Shown: positions 20,345 to 33,399, numbered from the stretch's first letter. The stretch: DNA of 64,000 nucleotides from Cymbomonas tetramitiformis (GCA_001247695.2 LGRX02030265.1:1-64000); one strand, 5' to 3'. The notes: generated by a model from the letters alone, not told the origin. Numbers and translations: made by a program.

Positions 20345-23253
20345 AGTAAAGAATCGTTCTAGGCTGTGTGCTGATTGTCATGTACTCTACCAGGACAACA
20401 TTAGTCATAAGTCCCAGGAAATACGGGCAGTTGCTCTTGCCAGAACGATCAAAACCTAGTGCAGCTTTAATGAGACAGCTTTGCATAAGTTCAGTAGTGC
20501 TCTATTGTTGAAAATTGGAAATAGACTTTGTTTCAGCGTGTATTTCACTTCAGTGGAATTCAGGCGGGACCATTTCTTTGCAAAGAGCAGGGCGAGTGGA
20601 TCGGAATATATCGACTCAGAATTCCTGCACCTGAATACCGTCTCTGCATTATTGATTTCATAGCTAAAAAGTGGTGCTTTGAAAGAAAACAAAGTTTAAA
20701 TTAATGCATTCATTTTGATATCGCTGGCGTAAAACAAACAAATGTTATAGTCGGACAATCGGAGAGATGAACGATTGCAACAAGAATAATGGACAAGCCA
20801 AATATTACATTTTTTCCCCTCCCAACTGTGCGCCAATAACATACAAACGACAGAAGTTTTAAAACCCGTGCTGGCACAGAAGCACTACCATTCAAAGAGT
20901 ACTGGGTTGCGGCAACTGACAGGGAGAAATATGGGCAGTCGCCCTGTAGAGATAGACATGGATGGAGAGATCGCGCCCGAGGAGGCGTCTGTTTTATGTT
21001 ATAACGTATCTCGTCTGAATTTCGGTGTGGGAAGACCTCTCTCGGTGACATGGCGAAGCAGCGCCGCAGCCTCGACAAGTGCCAAAAGGTCACTCTCCTA
21101 AGCTTCGCGGCGTCAAGGTAGGGGTTACTTCGTCCCGGGCTATTGCCAGACCGTCCGCTACCGAGACGAAACGCCGCGTCCGTCGTTGAGAGGTTTTAAG
21201 CCCTAGCAATGCTCTTACTTACTAAAGCTTCCAAGAAAGCTGCTAGCCGCCCGTTAAACGGTACACCGCATTCGTCCAGCACAAAACCCCTCTTTCAAGT
21301 GTGACATCGTTATCGGAAAACGCTCGGTAGCTGCACGTGATTTTTCTGTGGATCATATTAAGTGAACCATACTGTATGAGCATCTGCTGAGATAAGAGTG
21401 CAACCGTTATTCGTGCAAACGTGAAAGTCCTAGTGGTTGTTCACGTAGACACCTCCTTGAAATCCAAGGATCTCCTACAGCCATGCATTGAATTCTAATT
21501 GACATATACACTGCGCCTTAAGCATCTTCAACAAACAACAGACAATAAAGCTATATAAGTTTTTGAAAGCACTGCCCTAGGGTGAAAAGAAAATAGACAA
21601 AGATTTTGTAATTCAGAAATCCCCGTGGAGAATAGCGCATAGAAAAATAAAATATATGAAAAAATAAATAAATCGGTTCATCAGGAAAACGAACAATTAG
21701 CTAACGAATGAACTAGTTTGTTTTCCCCCCTTTTCAGGTATCCAAATCAATCATGTAGACATGGTATGCAGCTTCGCTACGAATGTTAGATTCATTCAGG
21801 ACTAGCGGTACTTCTTACCGAGCATTGATTGCAAGACAAAAATTCAGAACATTGCTGGTCATTAGATGCGACGAGGCATTGTGAGATGGGCTCGTATACT
21901 TACCAGTGGCCTTCACATCAGGCTATACACTGCACAGTATATGTCCAACCCAATGCCTCGCATGCGACGGATGTAAAAAGCGATCTTTGCGCATCATGAA
22001 AATCAGTAAACTCATCACGTAATCATGATGTCTTCCAACATTTGAGGGGATATTGAGCTTATTATGGCACAGCGCTGAAATGGCATGTGCAGAAGTTGGA
22101 TTGCAGGCTGCCTATAGCGGCAGTATACCGAATAGTCAACTTACGGGAGGGGGGCGAAATCCCGCTTGAGAGCACCGGCAAAGTAGCGAGAGCATGAGGG
22201 CGTGGAGCGAGGGAGGTGGGTAGAGCCCCCCTAGAATAAGTTTTTTAAGCAAATCGGTCAAGGCCTATACTAATGGCCTTCAACCGCGGATCTTCGGTCT
22301 CTCTCGGTCACATTTCGCCGCTCTCCCTTCGACCATTGCAGGGTACAGTAAAACCTCGCCATGGTGGGTACAGTAAAACCTCGACGTAGGATTCAGGGAG
22401 ACCTGCTTCTCTCCACAGCACTGCACCCTCAGGAGATACCTCCCAGCAGAACGACACGCTAATATAGAAACGGGTCAAAATACGCAAGTAGTCGGATTGG
22501 AAGATCCATGCCGCTTTTCCATTATTTTGACACAAAATGGAGTCCAAAAAGTGTGAAAACGCTGGCTTATACCGGTGCAAACAACGCTGTATGACATATA
22601 CCGCAACATAGCAAGGGATCCAATACGTGAAAGCTGGTTCATATATCCCCGCCCCTTGCGCAATTTGCCAGCGTGTGTTTTAGCATAAACGCACCCGATA
22701 GCGCACGTAGCACAGGCGTGCCATGGCGGATGCTGCAGGGGGCAGTCGGTGGGGGTACTTGGGTCTGTCGGGGCCCGCCCACCCCACCCGCGACCTACAC
22801 CTCTTAACATTCCCCTTACACCCCGTCTCCCTCCATAAGCCCCACACCATCCCCCTACACCTCCCGTCTCCTCCAAAGTTAGAACTCCCCGCCCGGCCCG
22901 CCCGGCCCCTGCACCGTCCGCCCAACGTCCCTCATACACCCCATGAGTATAACCCATATTCGCCCCCCCTATCCTCCCTGTACCTGACCTGAGCACACTA
23001 TGTGGATATGAATAAATTATGATTACCTCCAATGTAAACACAGCTCAGCATTCACTTGTTGGTGGACTGAGTTTATTCGTGTACAACATGCGCGCAGCAG
23101 CAGCACCAGCAGCAGGCCTCTTTATTAACTCGTGTGTCCAGGATGCATTCTCTGACAGTCACAAGTCAGCTCTTGGACATTATGTCTTGCTACATGTGGC
23201 ACACAACTGGTGAGACCCACTGGTATAATCATTTTCTCATTACTGTACTCCTA

Positions 23254-23310
23254 CAGCGGTCGTACTTATCGAGCTATCAGAAATTCGTGCATGAATTTCT
23301 GCGACCGCAC
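23254..23310. repeat. Two-tier hairpin
   Basis: The outer arms GCGGTCG/CGACCGC enclose an inner perfect stem CAGAAATTC/GAATTTCTG with a GTGCAT loop, with an unpaired bulge on the left. No ORF. Function unknown. Confidence 0.65.
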
Positions 23311-24679
23311 GCTCATAGCGCGCGCCATACCTCGCAACAGTAGCACTTTATAGACGTAGTACTGCTGGTGCTGTTGACGCTAACTGATCGTCGTCACCAC
23401 CAGCACGTGACACTGCACAAGTGGAAGTGTCGCTGCATGAGGAATGTGATTTAACTCCCAGCAGATTTAACTCCCAGCAGATTTGGGACTCAGGAAGTTC
23501 TTTCCGGTGTGATGATGACAGAACCTGTCATCAACGAGTCCCCACCAAATTCCCCAACAGATCTCAGAAACACCCGATGCAGGTGTCGGCACTACTATTA
23601 GCACAGCTCTGCTTCAACCTACACCTTCAGACTTAGCTTGTATATAGAATGCTATGATATGTTAAGGGACAAGCGTTAATTTTGTTTTGGGTTTATTTGG
23701 ATATGGACGTAGGCAAATACCGAAAATCACAGTATGCAACTTAGGCAATTGATTTAATAGCAGAATGCGCGTACCCAAGAGCTTTGATAGCACAATGCGC
23801 GTAGCCAAGTGCTTTAGTAGCAAAATATGCGTAAGAAAATGAAGTTAATAGCACTACCATGCTTACATTATTGTTTTTTTTTAATAATGTCGTCGGCAAA
23901 GTCTTTTTCAAACCGTGGGGGTCAGGCCTGTGGAATTACGTATGTAAAGCTATTAAATGAATTGCCTACGCGCAATCTGCTATTAAATCTATTGCCTACA
24001 CGAATTCTGTGATATTCGGCACTGCTTGCACATACTGAAAGAAACCCGTTTATAATGATTTTTTAAAACATACTTTTCCTAGACAAGTCATGGCAAAATT
24101 TCGAGTTTTGTGAACATGTGCTTTACCTCGAGATCGTACGGAGTTCGAGCTGACAACCTTAAATCTTTAGGAAGAGTTTCCCACATGTCTGCCATTGCTC
24201 CATGAAGGGCACTATATGATGCGTTAGAGAGTCATGTGTGAGCGTGCACAAGTGTGACTCTACGCATATGGGGGGCTGAATCCCCTCCAGCGACTATGCA
24301 TGCCCTATTTGGGCCGTCTTTCCCCAGAGAAAAGTTTGCCCACCCATACAAACAAACAAAACGTTTGCATTCAACAGGATGGCACTCGAATGCTTCAATT
24401 CATCAGGATCACCAAGTGTAGAGCAAAAACTATTACTATATATGGTGGCACACAGTGTAATGCAAACAGCATAGTTCTACGTTATTGACTTCTTTTGTGT
24501 GTATCATACCAACACCGTGCGCTAAGGTACTATGGAAAATGCACTTATATCATTCTGTGAAACGCAACTATCCCAAGTTCAGCCCTGGAATCCAGCTCCT
24601 GCTGCAACAACCAGGGATGTCCAAGCACACCTGGAAATTCGCCGACTATTTTTTCTTGCCTTTCTTTTCTTTTTTAATG

Positions 24680-24735
24680 GGCTCAGGCTCGGGCTCGGGC
24701 TCGGGCTCAGGTTCAGGCTCGGGCTCGGGCTCAGG
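24680..24735. repeat. GGCTCG hexanucleotide microsatellite
   Basis: Nine or so hexamer units of GGGCTC with GGCTCA variants. In one frame it reads as Gly-Ser repeats, but no surrounding gene is supported. Confidence 0.9.
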
Positions 24736-25344
24736 TGTTGGTCTGTACTGTTCAAATATACTTTTCAAATGCAATACCTCGTTTCGGAGTCCTCGCAGGT
24801 TAATCTGCAATTATCCTCAACCCCAAAACCAACTTAAATTACAGAACACTTTTCGTGAGAATATTTTTGAGAACCCTTGCAGAAAGGCTTGAATTCCTGG
24901 GGTTTGCAGGCTGCCGGCTTTCACTGATCCTGAAGCTACTTTACTCTCACTTCACAGTCTTCAAATGAAGTGTAGAAGATTTTCACTTCAATGATAGCTT
25001 GCTATGACTGTGCTGCTCGAGCTTTGTCCCTCTCCTGCTCCGTGTGAACTTCAGTTCTCTTTCTGCGTTTGAACTGTGAATTGGGGCTTTAAGTCTGCTC
25101 TCCCAAGCTCAGAACGTTCATCACAAAGACAAAAATGCAGGATAGAAGTCACCTTTCCTCCCTCTGCCTTGTGCGGTATATGACTTTGCTTATCGCGATG
25201 CTGGTATGTGTGGATGGTCTGCGTCAGTGGTACATGTGTAAACTGCGCCAAAGAAAAGCCCTCGCAGCTAATGTCAGTCAGCTCGCCGGTGGGTTCACTC
25301 TCAAATGGTCAGCCAGCAAAATGTATAATCGACCTCCACAGCAC

Positions 25345-26437
25345 TCATTCGTTCGAAGCGTGGTGAACGCAGCTTCTTCCGCAAACGGACAAGGGAGGTT
25401 GACGTTTTAGGCCGCCACTTTTCACCTTACTAATCTCATCTTCTAAGATGAGTTTCTTCCTGATGAGGACCCGGGCGGTGTGATCAAGCCACTCTATCGT
25501 CTCTTGGGAGGCTTGTTTGAGCGTGACGGTCTTGCCGAGGACGTCTATCCGGGCGCCGACGTGCAGATCCCAGGGTTCTAGCAGGTCGCCGTCACGCCCG
25601 TACACCTTAACCGGCTGCGAAACCAAGAGGCGAGGGGAACAGTAAGAGAGAATAACGTACAAACAGGCACATTTCGAATATTGAGGGAAGTGAAAAAGTG
25701 AAGCGGCCGGCGTGGGCCGACTCGATTCTATGCTTATGAGGTTCACAGTGGCGGTTGCCTTTATGTAGGTGCCCCCCGAAACCGCTTCTCCCAGGCATCT
25801 CTTTGCGGCGTCAAAACGCCAACACGAAAATATAGGCTTACCAAAACTTCGCTTTGAGACACTGGAGCGCCAACGACCCAGGCATGGGCGCCAACTGACC
25901 TTCAACAGCTAACGTGGTCGCCATAGAAACCTAGCACGCGCGAACTTGAAAGAGTGATCCAAGGCAGGAGAGCAGACAACCCCAGAGGTCTAAGTCCCTG
26001 AATCAGCCCTCACGGTTTCGTGCTCCTCCAAGAAGGTGAAGAAGCCCTCGCCTCAGCCAGGCCCACTCGAGAACAAGCGTTGAAAATGCCACCTCCGTGG
26101 AGAATTCCCCGTCCCTTCGGCAGCAGGCGGGAAGGAGCGTCAGACGCCAAGGTGCTAGGAGCGAAGTACGAATTGGAAGGGAAACTACGCCTTTGGGCGG
26201 CTAACAGAGCTCGCAGTTATTGCAGCGAGCGTCACACACACTGCAGCGAGTGTCAAACGTACTGCGATGAGAGAAGCTCGACAAGGTATTGAGGAACTTG
26301 TGGTCACAGTGCCCTGCCCGTTCGATGAAGGGCAAGCGTAAGGCGGCAGGGTAGAGACTCACAAGGGGTATGTCAACTTTGACACGGAAGCTCTGGGTGT
26401 CTGTGAAATAGTCCACTGTCATGTGCTTGCGCTCGCC
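25345..26437 (-). CDS. Unknown gene, two spliced exons (further 5' exons likely)
   Basis: Two exons join in phase: 26437-26363 (25 codons, acceptor GCAG, donor CTT|GTGAGT) and 25614 down to about 25345 (acceptor TTTCGCAG). The joined product reads 'TQSFRVKVDIPL|PVKVYGRDGDLLEPWDLHVG' and continues with 'IDVLGKTVTLKQAS', 'WLDHTARVLIRKK'. This is a smooth, conserved-looking globular segment, but I cannot name the family. A donor (AAG|GTGAAA) near 25415 may end the exon before the in-frame stop. Possible upstream exons lie at 26780-26560 (a TM-like segment) and around 27024-26985 (ATG, then a basic helix ending at a GTGAGT donor). No function is proposed. Confidence 0.6.
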
Positions 26438-29039
26438 CTGCACTTAATTTCAGGGAGAAGCAGGCGTTGGGGTCAAATAAAGCAAGGCAGGCATACACAG
26501 TTGGCAGGATATCATCGGCCCATAACTGTAAAGATACGTCAAACTGGCAACCTAATATCCCAGTGGCCATTGCTCTCCGCTAGTTGGCGTACTCAATTTG
26601 GCGACAGACAGTGCCTGTGTTGCTTGCCAGGATACGAAAACGCAAGTACAAAGCATGTTGGTCACATACAGCAGAACTACATAGTAGCGCTCAAAGCGTG
26701 ATACACCCTGAGGCGGACGCACCGCCTCGGTCCACCATGTGAAGAACTTCAATACTTGAGGCACGTTCTTCTTCACTGGCAAAGGGCCATCCCTGTGACA
26801 CCGGCATGGATGGTGCAGTCAAGCTGGCTGCAAGCGATCCCGAAGCATAGGTGGCCCTGGTACTTACACAGCCCCTACTTTTGCATAGCATACGCAGAGC
26901 AATCCGGTTCCGGTGGTGAGGAGGGGCGCCGGGGCATCTCCGAGGGACTGCGGAGGAGCGAAGTCAAGTACTCACGCTGAACACGGACGAGGTTTTTGGC
27001 CTGGCGCATGAGTCGCATTCATAAGCCATTCGCTCTCCACGCCACTGGTTCGCATCGTTCGAAAACCATGGTTTATGTGTGTCGAAGCCGTGAAGGAGCT
27101 GAATAGCGGCAGTCGCCGAACAGTCAGACCGTGACTCGAGCTCGTGCATAGGGATAGTCAGTACGCGGAACACAACGAAAGCACGCGGGAGAAAAACAAA
27201 AAAGCGAATCATATTTGCGTGGAACTATTGGCATCGCCGGTGGGCTTACACAAGCGAAAAAAAGCCGAAAACTCGGGATGATTGACGGAAGCGGATGCGA
27301 GGGCCAAAATTTGGGCCGAGCGGGTGGCAGCCGACTGATGAAAACAAGTGTGGCCGAAATTAGCCTTTCAAATATACTGTACACACCTTGTACGGCACAG
27401 AAGCGTGCCTGCGTGCCCAGGAGACCCAGGTGCAGGGGAGTAATTTAGTTTCCTGCACAACTCCATGAAGTTAGTGCGACGTATTTGGACGTATAAGCCA
27501 AAATATAACTGATGAATTGAAAATAGCGTGAGAAACCGCTTGTTTTTCCCGCTTCATTTACAGTTCAATAAAGCTGATGGAACTCGAGTTTCACCTTCTA
27601 CCGCTCCCCTTTTGGGAAGTTGCCTCCAAGAGTGACATTTATCACCTATTATACTTCGGAATGAAAATGATTTAGCTATCTCACGGTAGAATAGTCAGCA
27701 GGTATCCCAATCAGCTCGACAAAAACGAACTCATCCCTCGAACACGCTCGTGCGTTTCTTCTTGACCGAACAACTGTGCGTGGCGTACTCCGCAGCCACA
27801 GTTCGCACTGCGCCGTTGCTGGAATTAGGAGCAGGGATTCCCCAAATTAAAGTACGATCTTGGGAGCTGTTGAAACGTCCACTTCCCCTAAACTTGTTAA
27901 ACACCAAGAATAATATAAAAGAGAAAATAGCACACGCTTCCGGCGAAAGGTGCTCGACTTAGAGCACGTGCAGTTGGAGCATTTCTAACTGCGAACTGAT
28001 TTAGAGCCCGACTGACGATGACGTGAGAGGGCGTGAGAGGGGTGAAGACTCCTCCACTCGACTGTTGCGAGAGTGTTGCGAGTCTATTGCGCCAAAACCG
28101 TGTTCTTATTTAACACATCACAAAATTTTCATCCTAAATATGGAAAGTGTTATCAAATTACATGGTTACGGCTTAATACTCGACGAGTCCTTTATCGCAC
28201 CGAAGGTGCATCTATGATTACTCCCTTCAAAATGGAAGAAGAAAAAAAGCACACAAATCTCCCCATCCTATAAATCATATAGCACATTAAATGGGGATTC
28301 CATATTTAAGACAATCGGTTTTTCAAACACGTCGTCCGATCGAACCAATTCGATCATACAACTACATTTTCGATCGAACAGTTTTTATTCAACGGATATT
28401 TAATTCATATTTGACGAATGCCGCCACGTCATCCTTCCCTCACACTTTTAGTCGTTGTGGAAGGGGACGGGGAAGCCCACATGCTGAGATGGGAAGGAGA
28501 GGACCAAGAGGTAAACAGGCCGAACTGCAAGCGATACACAAAGCAGTCGTAACGTTGCCCAAGCTGCGCACACCAGAAGACTCACCATATGCACTGACGG
28601 CGCCAACTCCGTAAGATAATTGTGGAGAACATGAGAACCAAACCCCATAGCATGGAGCACCACCAGCAAAGGAACCTCCTCTATGCCATACGGGTCAACA
28701 TACAGTAAAACGCGGTCTATAAGAAGGCGGGGATAAATGGTCAGCGGCTAGCTTCTTATTGGGTGGGTGTCAGATTTGAGTTCCTTCTTCCTAGCGCCAA
28801 TCGGAGTCCTTTGAAAATACGGATTCCAGCGTTGAGATTCTTAAAACCGCACATCGCAAATCGATCCAGCGCTCAGGTTCTTCTGAGAGGGGAAATGTTT
28901 GACCCTCCCTCCAGCGCGGAGTTTCTTAATTCTGCAGTAGGTTTTACTATTACTAGACTATTACCCAGCGCCTCACAAAGTTTGCAGTTGCAGTTTTGCA
29001 GTTTTTTTGTACACACAGTTTTTGTGTATCGATTAGAGT
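26438..29039. other. Upstream exons of the unknown gene, then spacer
   Basis: From 26438 to about 27030 there are minus-strand coding-like fragments that I could not chain. From 27030 to 29039 I see no supported gene. Just before the next gene (28840-29039) the sequence is T-rich, as expected of a promoter or leader, but no defined motif was recognised. Confidence 0.4.
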
Positions 29040-29681
29040 ATGGACGCTGACGCGAAGGCGTCTTTAAAGGCTTTGAAACATTTGTTAGATGATGGTTTAC
29101 GTTCTAGCGCCGACTTCAAAGCCCAAAAGTGCAAGCTGTTTTCGTTACCAGAAGGCGACACTTACCGCATTCCGAACGACCTGCGCACCGAGCTGGTTGA
29201 CATCAAAGCTTTTTGCGATGATGGTATACTGGATATTTCAGAATATGTAGAGCAGAAGCGTATATTGTTGGATGGCACCGTTGTCACCCGAGCGTCCTCT
29301 AGCATCGAACCCACCGCGGAATTAGTAGTACTCGACCCGCAGACAGACACAGTGATCGCGGAAACAGAAACTGACGAAAAAACACTGCCTCTGCACTTTC
29401 CGCAACTCTCTCTGCCAGCCGCAGATAACTTTGGAAGCCAAGTGTCCGCATTGTTTCAGGCAGAGCCGCGACCTAGTGTTCAGCTAAGTGCCCCCACAGA
29501 TGCGGTTCACCTGTTACAATTTTTCCTCACAGTATTCTATTATTTTTAACTCTTATACTGGCTTTTACTCCGTTTTCGCAGTAAGATTAATGTCGATTTA
29601 CCCCCCAATAACCGCGATTTTGACCCCTTAGACACCCCTACGCAGGGAATTCGTCAATTCGATAGCTTAAATTGTGCCTAA
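29040..29681 (+). CDS. Small protein with two SHOCT-like repeats
   Basis: The ATG at 29040 opens a frame whose first 85 residues contain two matching helical units: 'LKHLLDDGLRSSADFKAQK' and 'IKAFCDDGILDISEYVEQK'. Each has the L-x(2)-L-x-DDG-x-(I/L)-x(3)-(E/D)(F/Y)-x(3)-K pattern of SHOCT (short C-terminal) domains. The rest is Pro/Thr/Asp-rich. A likely intron runs from 29505 (GCG|GTTCAC) to 29585 (GTAAG|ATT). The joined frame continues as 'INVDLPPNNRDFDPLDTP' and stops at 29679. Without splicing it ends at 29549 after a hydrophobic, artefactual-looking tail, which supports the intron. SHOCT repeats are usually protein-interaction or oligomerisation modules. No partner is visible. Confidence 0.62.
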
Positions 29682-30695
29682 CGATGTCAGGAATAATTTG
29701 GTTCCCACCACATGCACATTTGTCTGGATATACACATTTCAAAAGTTGAAACCTAGGCATACATGTTGTGGAAGTATTTAATGTCATGCCAGCATAGGAG
29801 TTAAGTGTTTGCATATGCACGTTATGCACGTTATTACCTCAAATGTGATGCCTAAGCAGAACTGGTTTAATTAGTCTTGTAATTCCCCTAGATAGCTGCG
29901 TGTGCATGCTTGTATGTAAGCACTAGTGATTGGTACTCCGTTTGTCGACATATAATTACTGGAACACAATACATCAAGATGAGCTCACATTGAACTCATT
30001 GTTCAGACTTTGGTCGATCATATATACTATTCGCTATTATTGCTGAAATCTGTATAGGCAGCCCTGACTGGGAGTCCCGGTCAGGCCCCTATGACAGATC
30101 CCTAGGACCAACACTGGACTGCTGACTGATCTGTAGGTTCGTACTGTGACACACGCGGTGTCACAGGTAGGCTAGACTCCGAGACCGTCCGAGACCGTTC
30201 CGGGTATATCTAGCTTAGGGTTTATTTATCTTATACAGTTTATCCACACGAGTACGGGACTTTCTGATATCTAGTGTACTTGGATATTCCGGTAGGTCGT
30301 GGCCCCATCCACGTTTTCATTCCACTTGCTATCTTGGCCATGATTGGCTAAGCAGCCGCTTGAAGAGGTGGTGCGCACTTGCGCGTTTGGGTGCGACTAG
30401 GATTTGGGGCATGGCTTTACGGTAGACGTCTTTTTTGCGGTTGCGAGTCATGGGCACCGCGCGTTGCTATTGCTCGGTTTTGGCAATGTTCATTTACGTT
30501 ATCTTACCTGCCCTGATCCCGCTGGTTTACGTACTTTGGGCTGGTGCTCCGGACACCTTTGACCACGACGACATTTGCAAGTGCCCCACGCTCTTTTCGC
30601 CACTCCGCACGTTCTGCCGTTACGTCTTCACTCCATTTCCGCCACAACACCCAAACGTGCTGCCGCGCATCATCTTTTCTCTGGCTTTCAGAAGT
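29682..30695 (+). other. Spacer and leader/LTR region of the second Gag element
   Basis: No gene to about 30050. From about 30060 to 30300 the sequence has LTR-like features (short inverted repeats GACTGGGAGTCCCGGTC). The following leader (CTTGCT...GCCATG...GGCTAAG at about 30327-30350) resembles the leader after the 5' LTR at 2315. A matching downstream LTR was not found in the window, so LTR limits cannot be set. Confidence 0.45.
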
Positions 30696-32248
30696 ATGGC
30701 GACATCTGCACGGGCTCGCAAACGCCTATTGAGGGACTCCGACTTGGACGCCTCTATACGGCTTTTGGATGCGGTTCGGGACACTCCGACCGCTAGCACC
30801 CCACCTGTGGTGCCCCCTTCTACTTCCAGCAACACCGACGCGGCTGTCGCGTTGCGGAAACACCTGCTCGACCAACATGCCACGGTTGACGCGGTGTACA
30901 AGGGGCGCTTGCATCGGGCTTGGGCCAAGGGTATCCGCGAGGATATCCTTGGTTCCAAGAAACATCATTATCGAGGTACCGACGACACCGACCGCCTCTC
31001 CGAGTTGGTGGTGCAGCTTCGGACCGAGTTTGAGTCCGCTGGGCTGGACTTGGCCCCCTTTGACCTCGACGACCCCACCTCTCTGGTTATCGAGAAGGTT
31101 AATGGACTCCTCTACGACGTCTTGGCCCTCGTCGTGGAGCGGAACTCTGTGGCTGACACCTGGCTTCGGGGTACGGACTCTTCGGCTGACCGAGATGGAC
31201 GTCGAGCTCTCATCGACATCATCAAGGGGAGCGTGCCGGCAGCCCTGCGCGAGAGCCACCAGCAGGAGCACGCGGCTCTTCGTTATCCCGCAGGCGTTGA
31301 CCCGCAGCCGATCTTGGCTCGTGAGCAACGTCTGGTGCGGGATAACCGCGCTCCTGACTGGCGGCCCACCGACGAGACCCGCAAGCTCTCATTGTACAAC
31401 CGCCTCGACCCGATCTTCTACGCGGCGGTGAAGGTGCGTTATCCGCTTGCGGGTGACCTCGGCGGAGTTACTCTCCGCTCGCTTCAGGCTCTAGTCGTGG
31501 CCATCTTCCAGGCATGGGCGCAGTCGGACGAGGGGACGGCAGTACGTGAGAAGCAGGTGCTGGGGACGGACGGTAAGCCCTCCGCTCTGGTCACGTCGTC
31601 GGAGTACACGGTGCTCCTCGAGGAGATCGTGGCCTTAAAGGCCTTGGTGCGAGGTGGCCGTGCGGGCGGGGGACAGCAGCCGCAGCCGCAGCATCGGGGG
31701 AAGCAGCATCCGAGGGGGTTTCGCGTGGGTGCAGGCAACCCCCCCGCGGTCGGCTTTGACCGCGACAGCATGAAGGCGAAGCCGCTGTGCCACCGCTGCC
31801 GCAAGGCCGGTAAAGGTGAGGTGTATCGCCCGTACCGCGACTGCCCGCTTGGCGGTCGCCAACACTCGCCGGCCACGGCTGCGGCTTTCTGCATTCCCAT
31901 TGAGCAGGAGGACGCGGAGGGCCTGCACGCATTGGCGCTCGTGCAGGTCTTCCAGGACGCGGCAGACATTGGACCGGAGGCATTCTCGCATGCGGCGTTG
32001 GCGTATGGTCCGCCCGCGGTGCTCTCCACGGACGGCGTCGGTGGGATCGACGTGGCGGCCTACGGTTTCTCCGTGCCGCCTCCGCCTTCTGGCGGGACCG
32101 ACGACGAGGACATCTTGCGGCGGCTTGATGCCCTCACCTCTGAGGTTCAGGCCGCCCAAGAAAAGGTACATTTTACCCACGCATCTTTCATTCCTGGGAG
32201 CGGAGCGGAGGGGCATGCATCGGCTCTGGTGTGTGGCCCTGCCGCTGC
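30696..32248 (+). CDS. Gag-like protein (second large copy), cut by assembly gap
   Basis: The frame is open from 30435, but the ATG at 30696 (MATSARARKRLL) aligns with the starts of the sibling Gags, and the hydrophobic stretch before it looks like untranslated leader. The core holds the block 'DRDGRRALIDIIKG' near residue 165-180 and a Lys/Arg/Gly-rich basic region. A Cys cluster follows (CHRC...YRDCP) at the place where the 2.8-kb copy has CARSG...AEC. This frame is intact up to the gap, at least 517 residues, with a GGTDDEDILRRL acidic segment near its end. Expected function is RNA packaging and particle assembly. Divergence from the LTR-element Gag is high, so the copies are old relatives, not recent duplicates. 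Confidence 0.75.
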
Positions 32249-32453
32249 NNNNNNNNNNNNNNNNNNNNNNNNNNNNNNNNNNNNNNNNNNNNNNNNNNNN
32301 NNNNNNNNNNNNNNNNNNNNNNNNNNNNNNNNNNNNNNNNNNNNNNNNNNNNNNNNNNNNNNNNNNNNNNNNNNNNNNNNNNNNNNNNNNNNNNNNNNNN
32401 NNNNNNNNNNNNNNNNNNNNNNNNNNNNNNNNNNNNNNNNNNNNNNNNNNNNN
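32249..32453. other. Assembly gap (205 N)
   Basis: Run of N. It interrupts the Gag-like frame, and repeats follow at once, so the gap was probably caused by tandem repeats. ORFs that read across it are meaningless. Confidence 1.
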
Positions 32454-33050
32454 TCCTACCCACTTACGCCCACGGTCTGCCGCACCAACCCCAAACCACC
32501 GCATACACCCTATAGGGCACACCCCCTCGTTCCGGTCGCGTGTTAGAGGAGTTGTCCTCACACCGCACCATACATATTCAGTGTGCCCAACCCACATGTG
32601 CCCACGCGTGGTGTGCCGCACCAACCCCAAACAACCACATACATAGTGTTGGCCACATCTCTTACTTCTTCCGGTCGCGTGTCGAGGAGTCGTTCTCACA
32701 CTCCTAACCATGCATAAACTGGGGCAGGTGCCCTACCCACTTACGCCCACGGTCCGCTGCACCAACCCAAAACAACCGCACGTACATCCTACGTGGCACA
32801 CCCTCGCTCCGGTCGCGTCGGTGAGCCGGCCTCACACAAAGACCATACATATTCAAGGTGCCCCCGCCCACACGCGCCCACGGTCCGGCCGCACCGACCC
32901 AAAATAACCACATACAAATTTACAAAGCCATTATCCCTTCTTTCTCGGGTCGCGTGTCAGAGGAGCTGTCTTCACACCGCACCAAACATATTCAAGGGGC
33001 CCAACCCACAACATGCGCCCACGCTCGGTCCGCCACACCTTTGCATGAAA
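32454..33050. repeat. Degenerate C-rich tandem repeats, unit about 130-140 bp
   Basis: Words such as CGCCCACGGTCC, GCACCAACCCCAAACAACC, CCGGTCGCGTGT and ACACCGCACCA(T/A)ACATATTCA recur in the same order about five times. C-rich on the plus strand with few long frames. Probably continues into the gap. Confidence 0.8.
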
Positions 33051-33399
33051 CGGACATATACGCAATACATAAACGGATAGATGTATAGATATGTTTTACT
33101 ATCACCCCGTACCAAACCAATACATATCTACAAGTGGAGCCACGGGTCCGGGGGCGCGCCTCGAGCCTTGAATCACAAGGACACGCGCACGCCACTCCTA
33201 ACCCACCGGCGGTAATCCACTTTCACCCCAAACGAAAATGACATGCTGAACAATTAGCCACGGGTACAGGGGGCGCGCCTCGAGCCTTGAATCAGGACAC
33301 GCGCACGCCGCTCCCGACCCACCGGCACCTTGTCCCTACGGCCGTAAACAACTTATAAAAATACACTAGCAATATACTTATACAATAGTAGGACCACCC

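Larger units (their letters stand above)
20345..25344. other. 5-kb region without a supported gene
   Basis: Only short ORFs in AT-rich DNA are present. Small items: a C-rich strand-asymmetric stretch at about 22780-22975, a hairpin at 23254-23310, three AATGCGCGTA-type repeats near 23765-23830, and a GGCTCG hexamer run at 24680-24735. I see no conserved domain on either strand. Confidence 0.6.

Noticed and set aside
22680..23041. Gly/Arg-rich minus ORFs
   Set aside because: Produced by a C-rich strand-biased stretch. No other sign of coding.
31635..32711. Long ORFs reading across the N gap on both strands
   Set aside because: They consist largely of undetermined residues. The minus-strand one is antisense to the Gag-like frame and the post-gap part is repeat.
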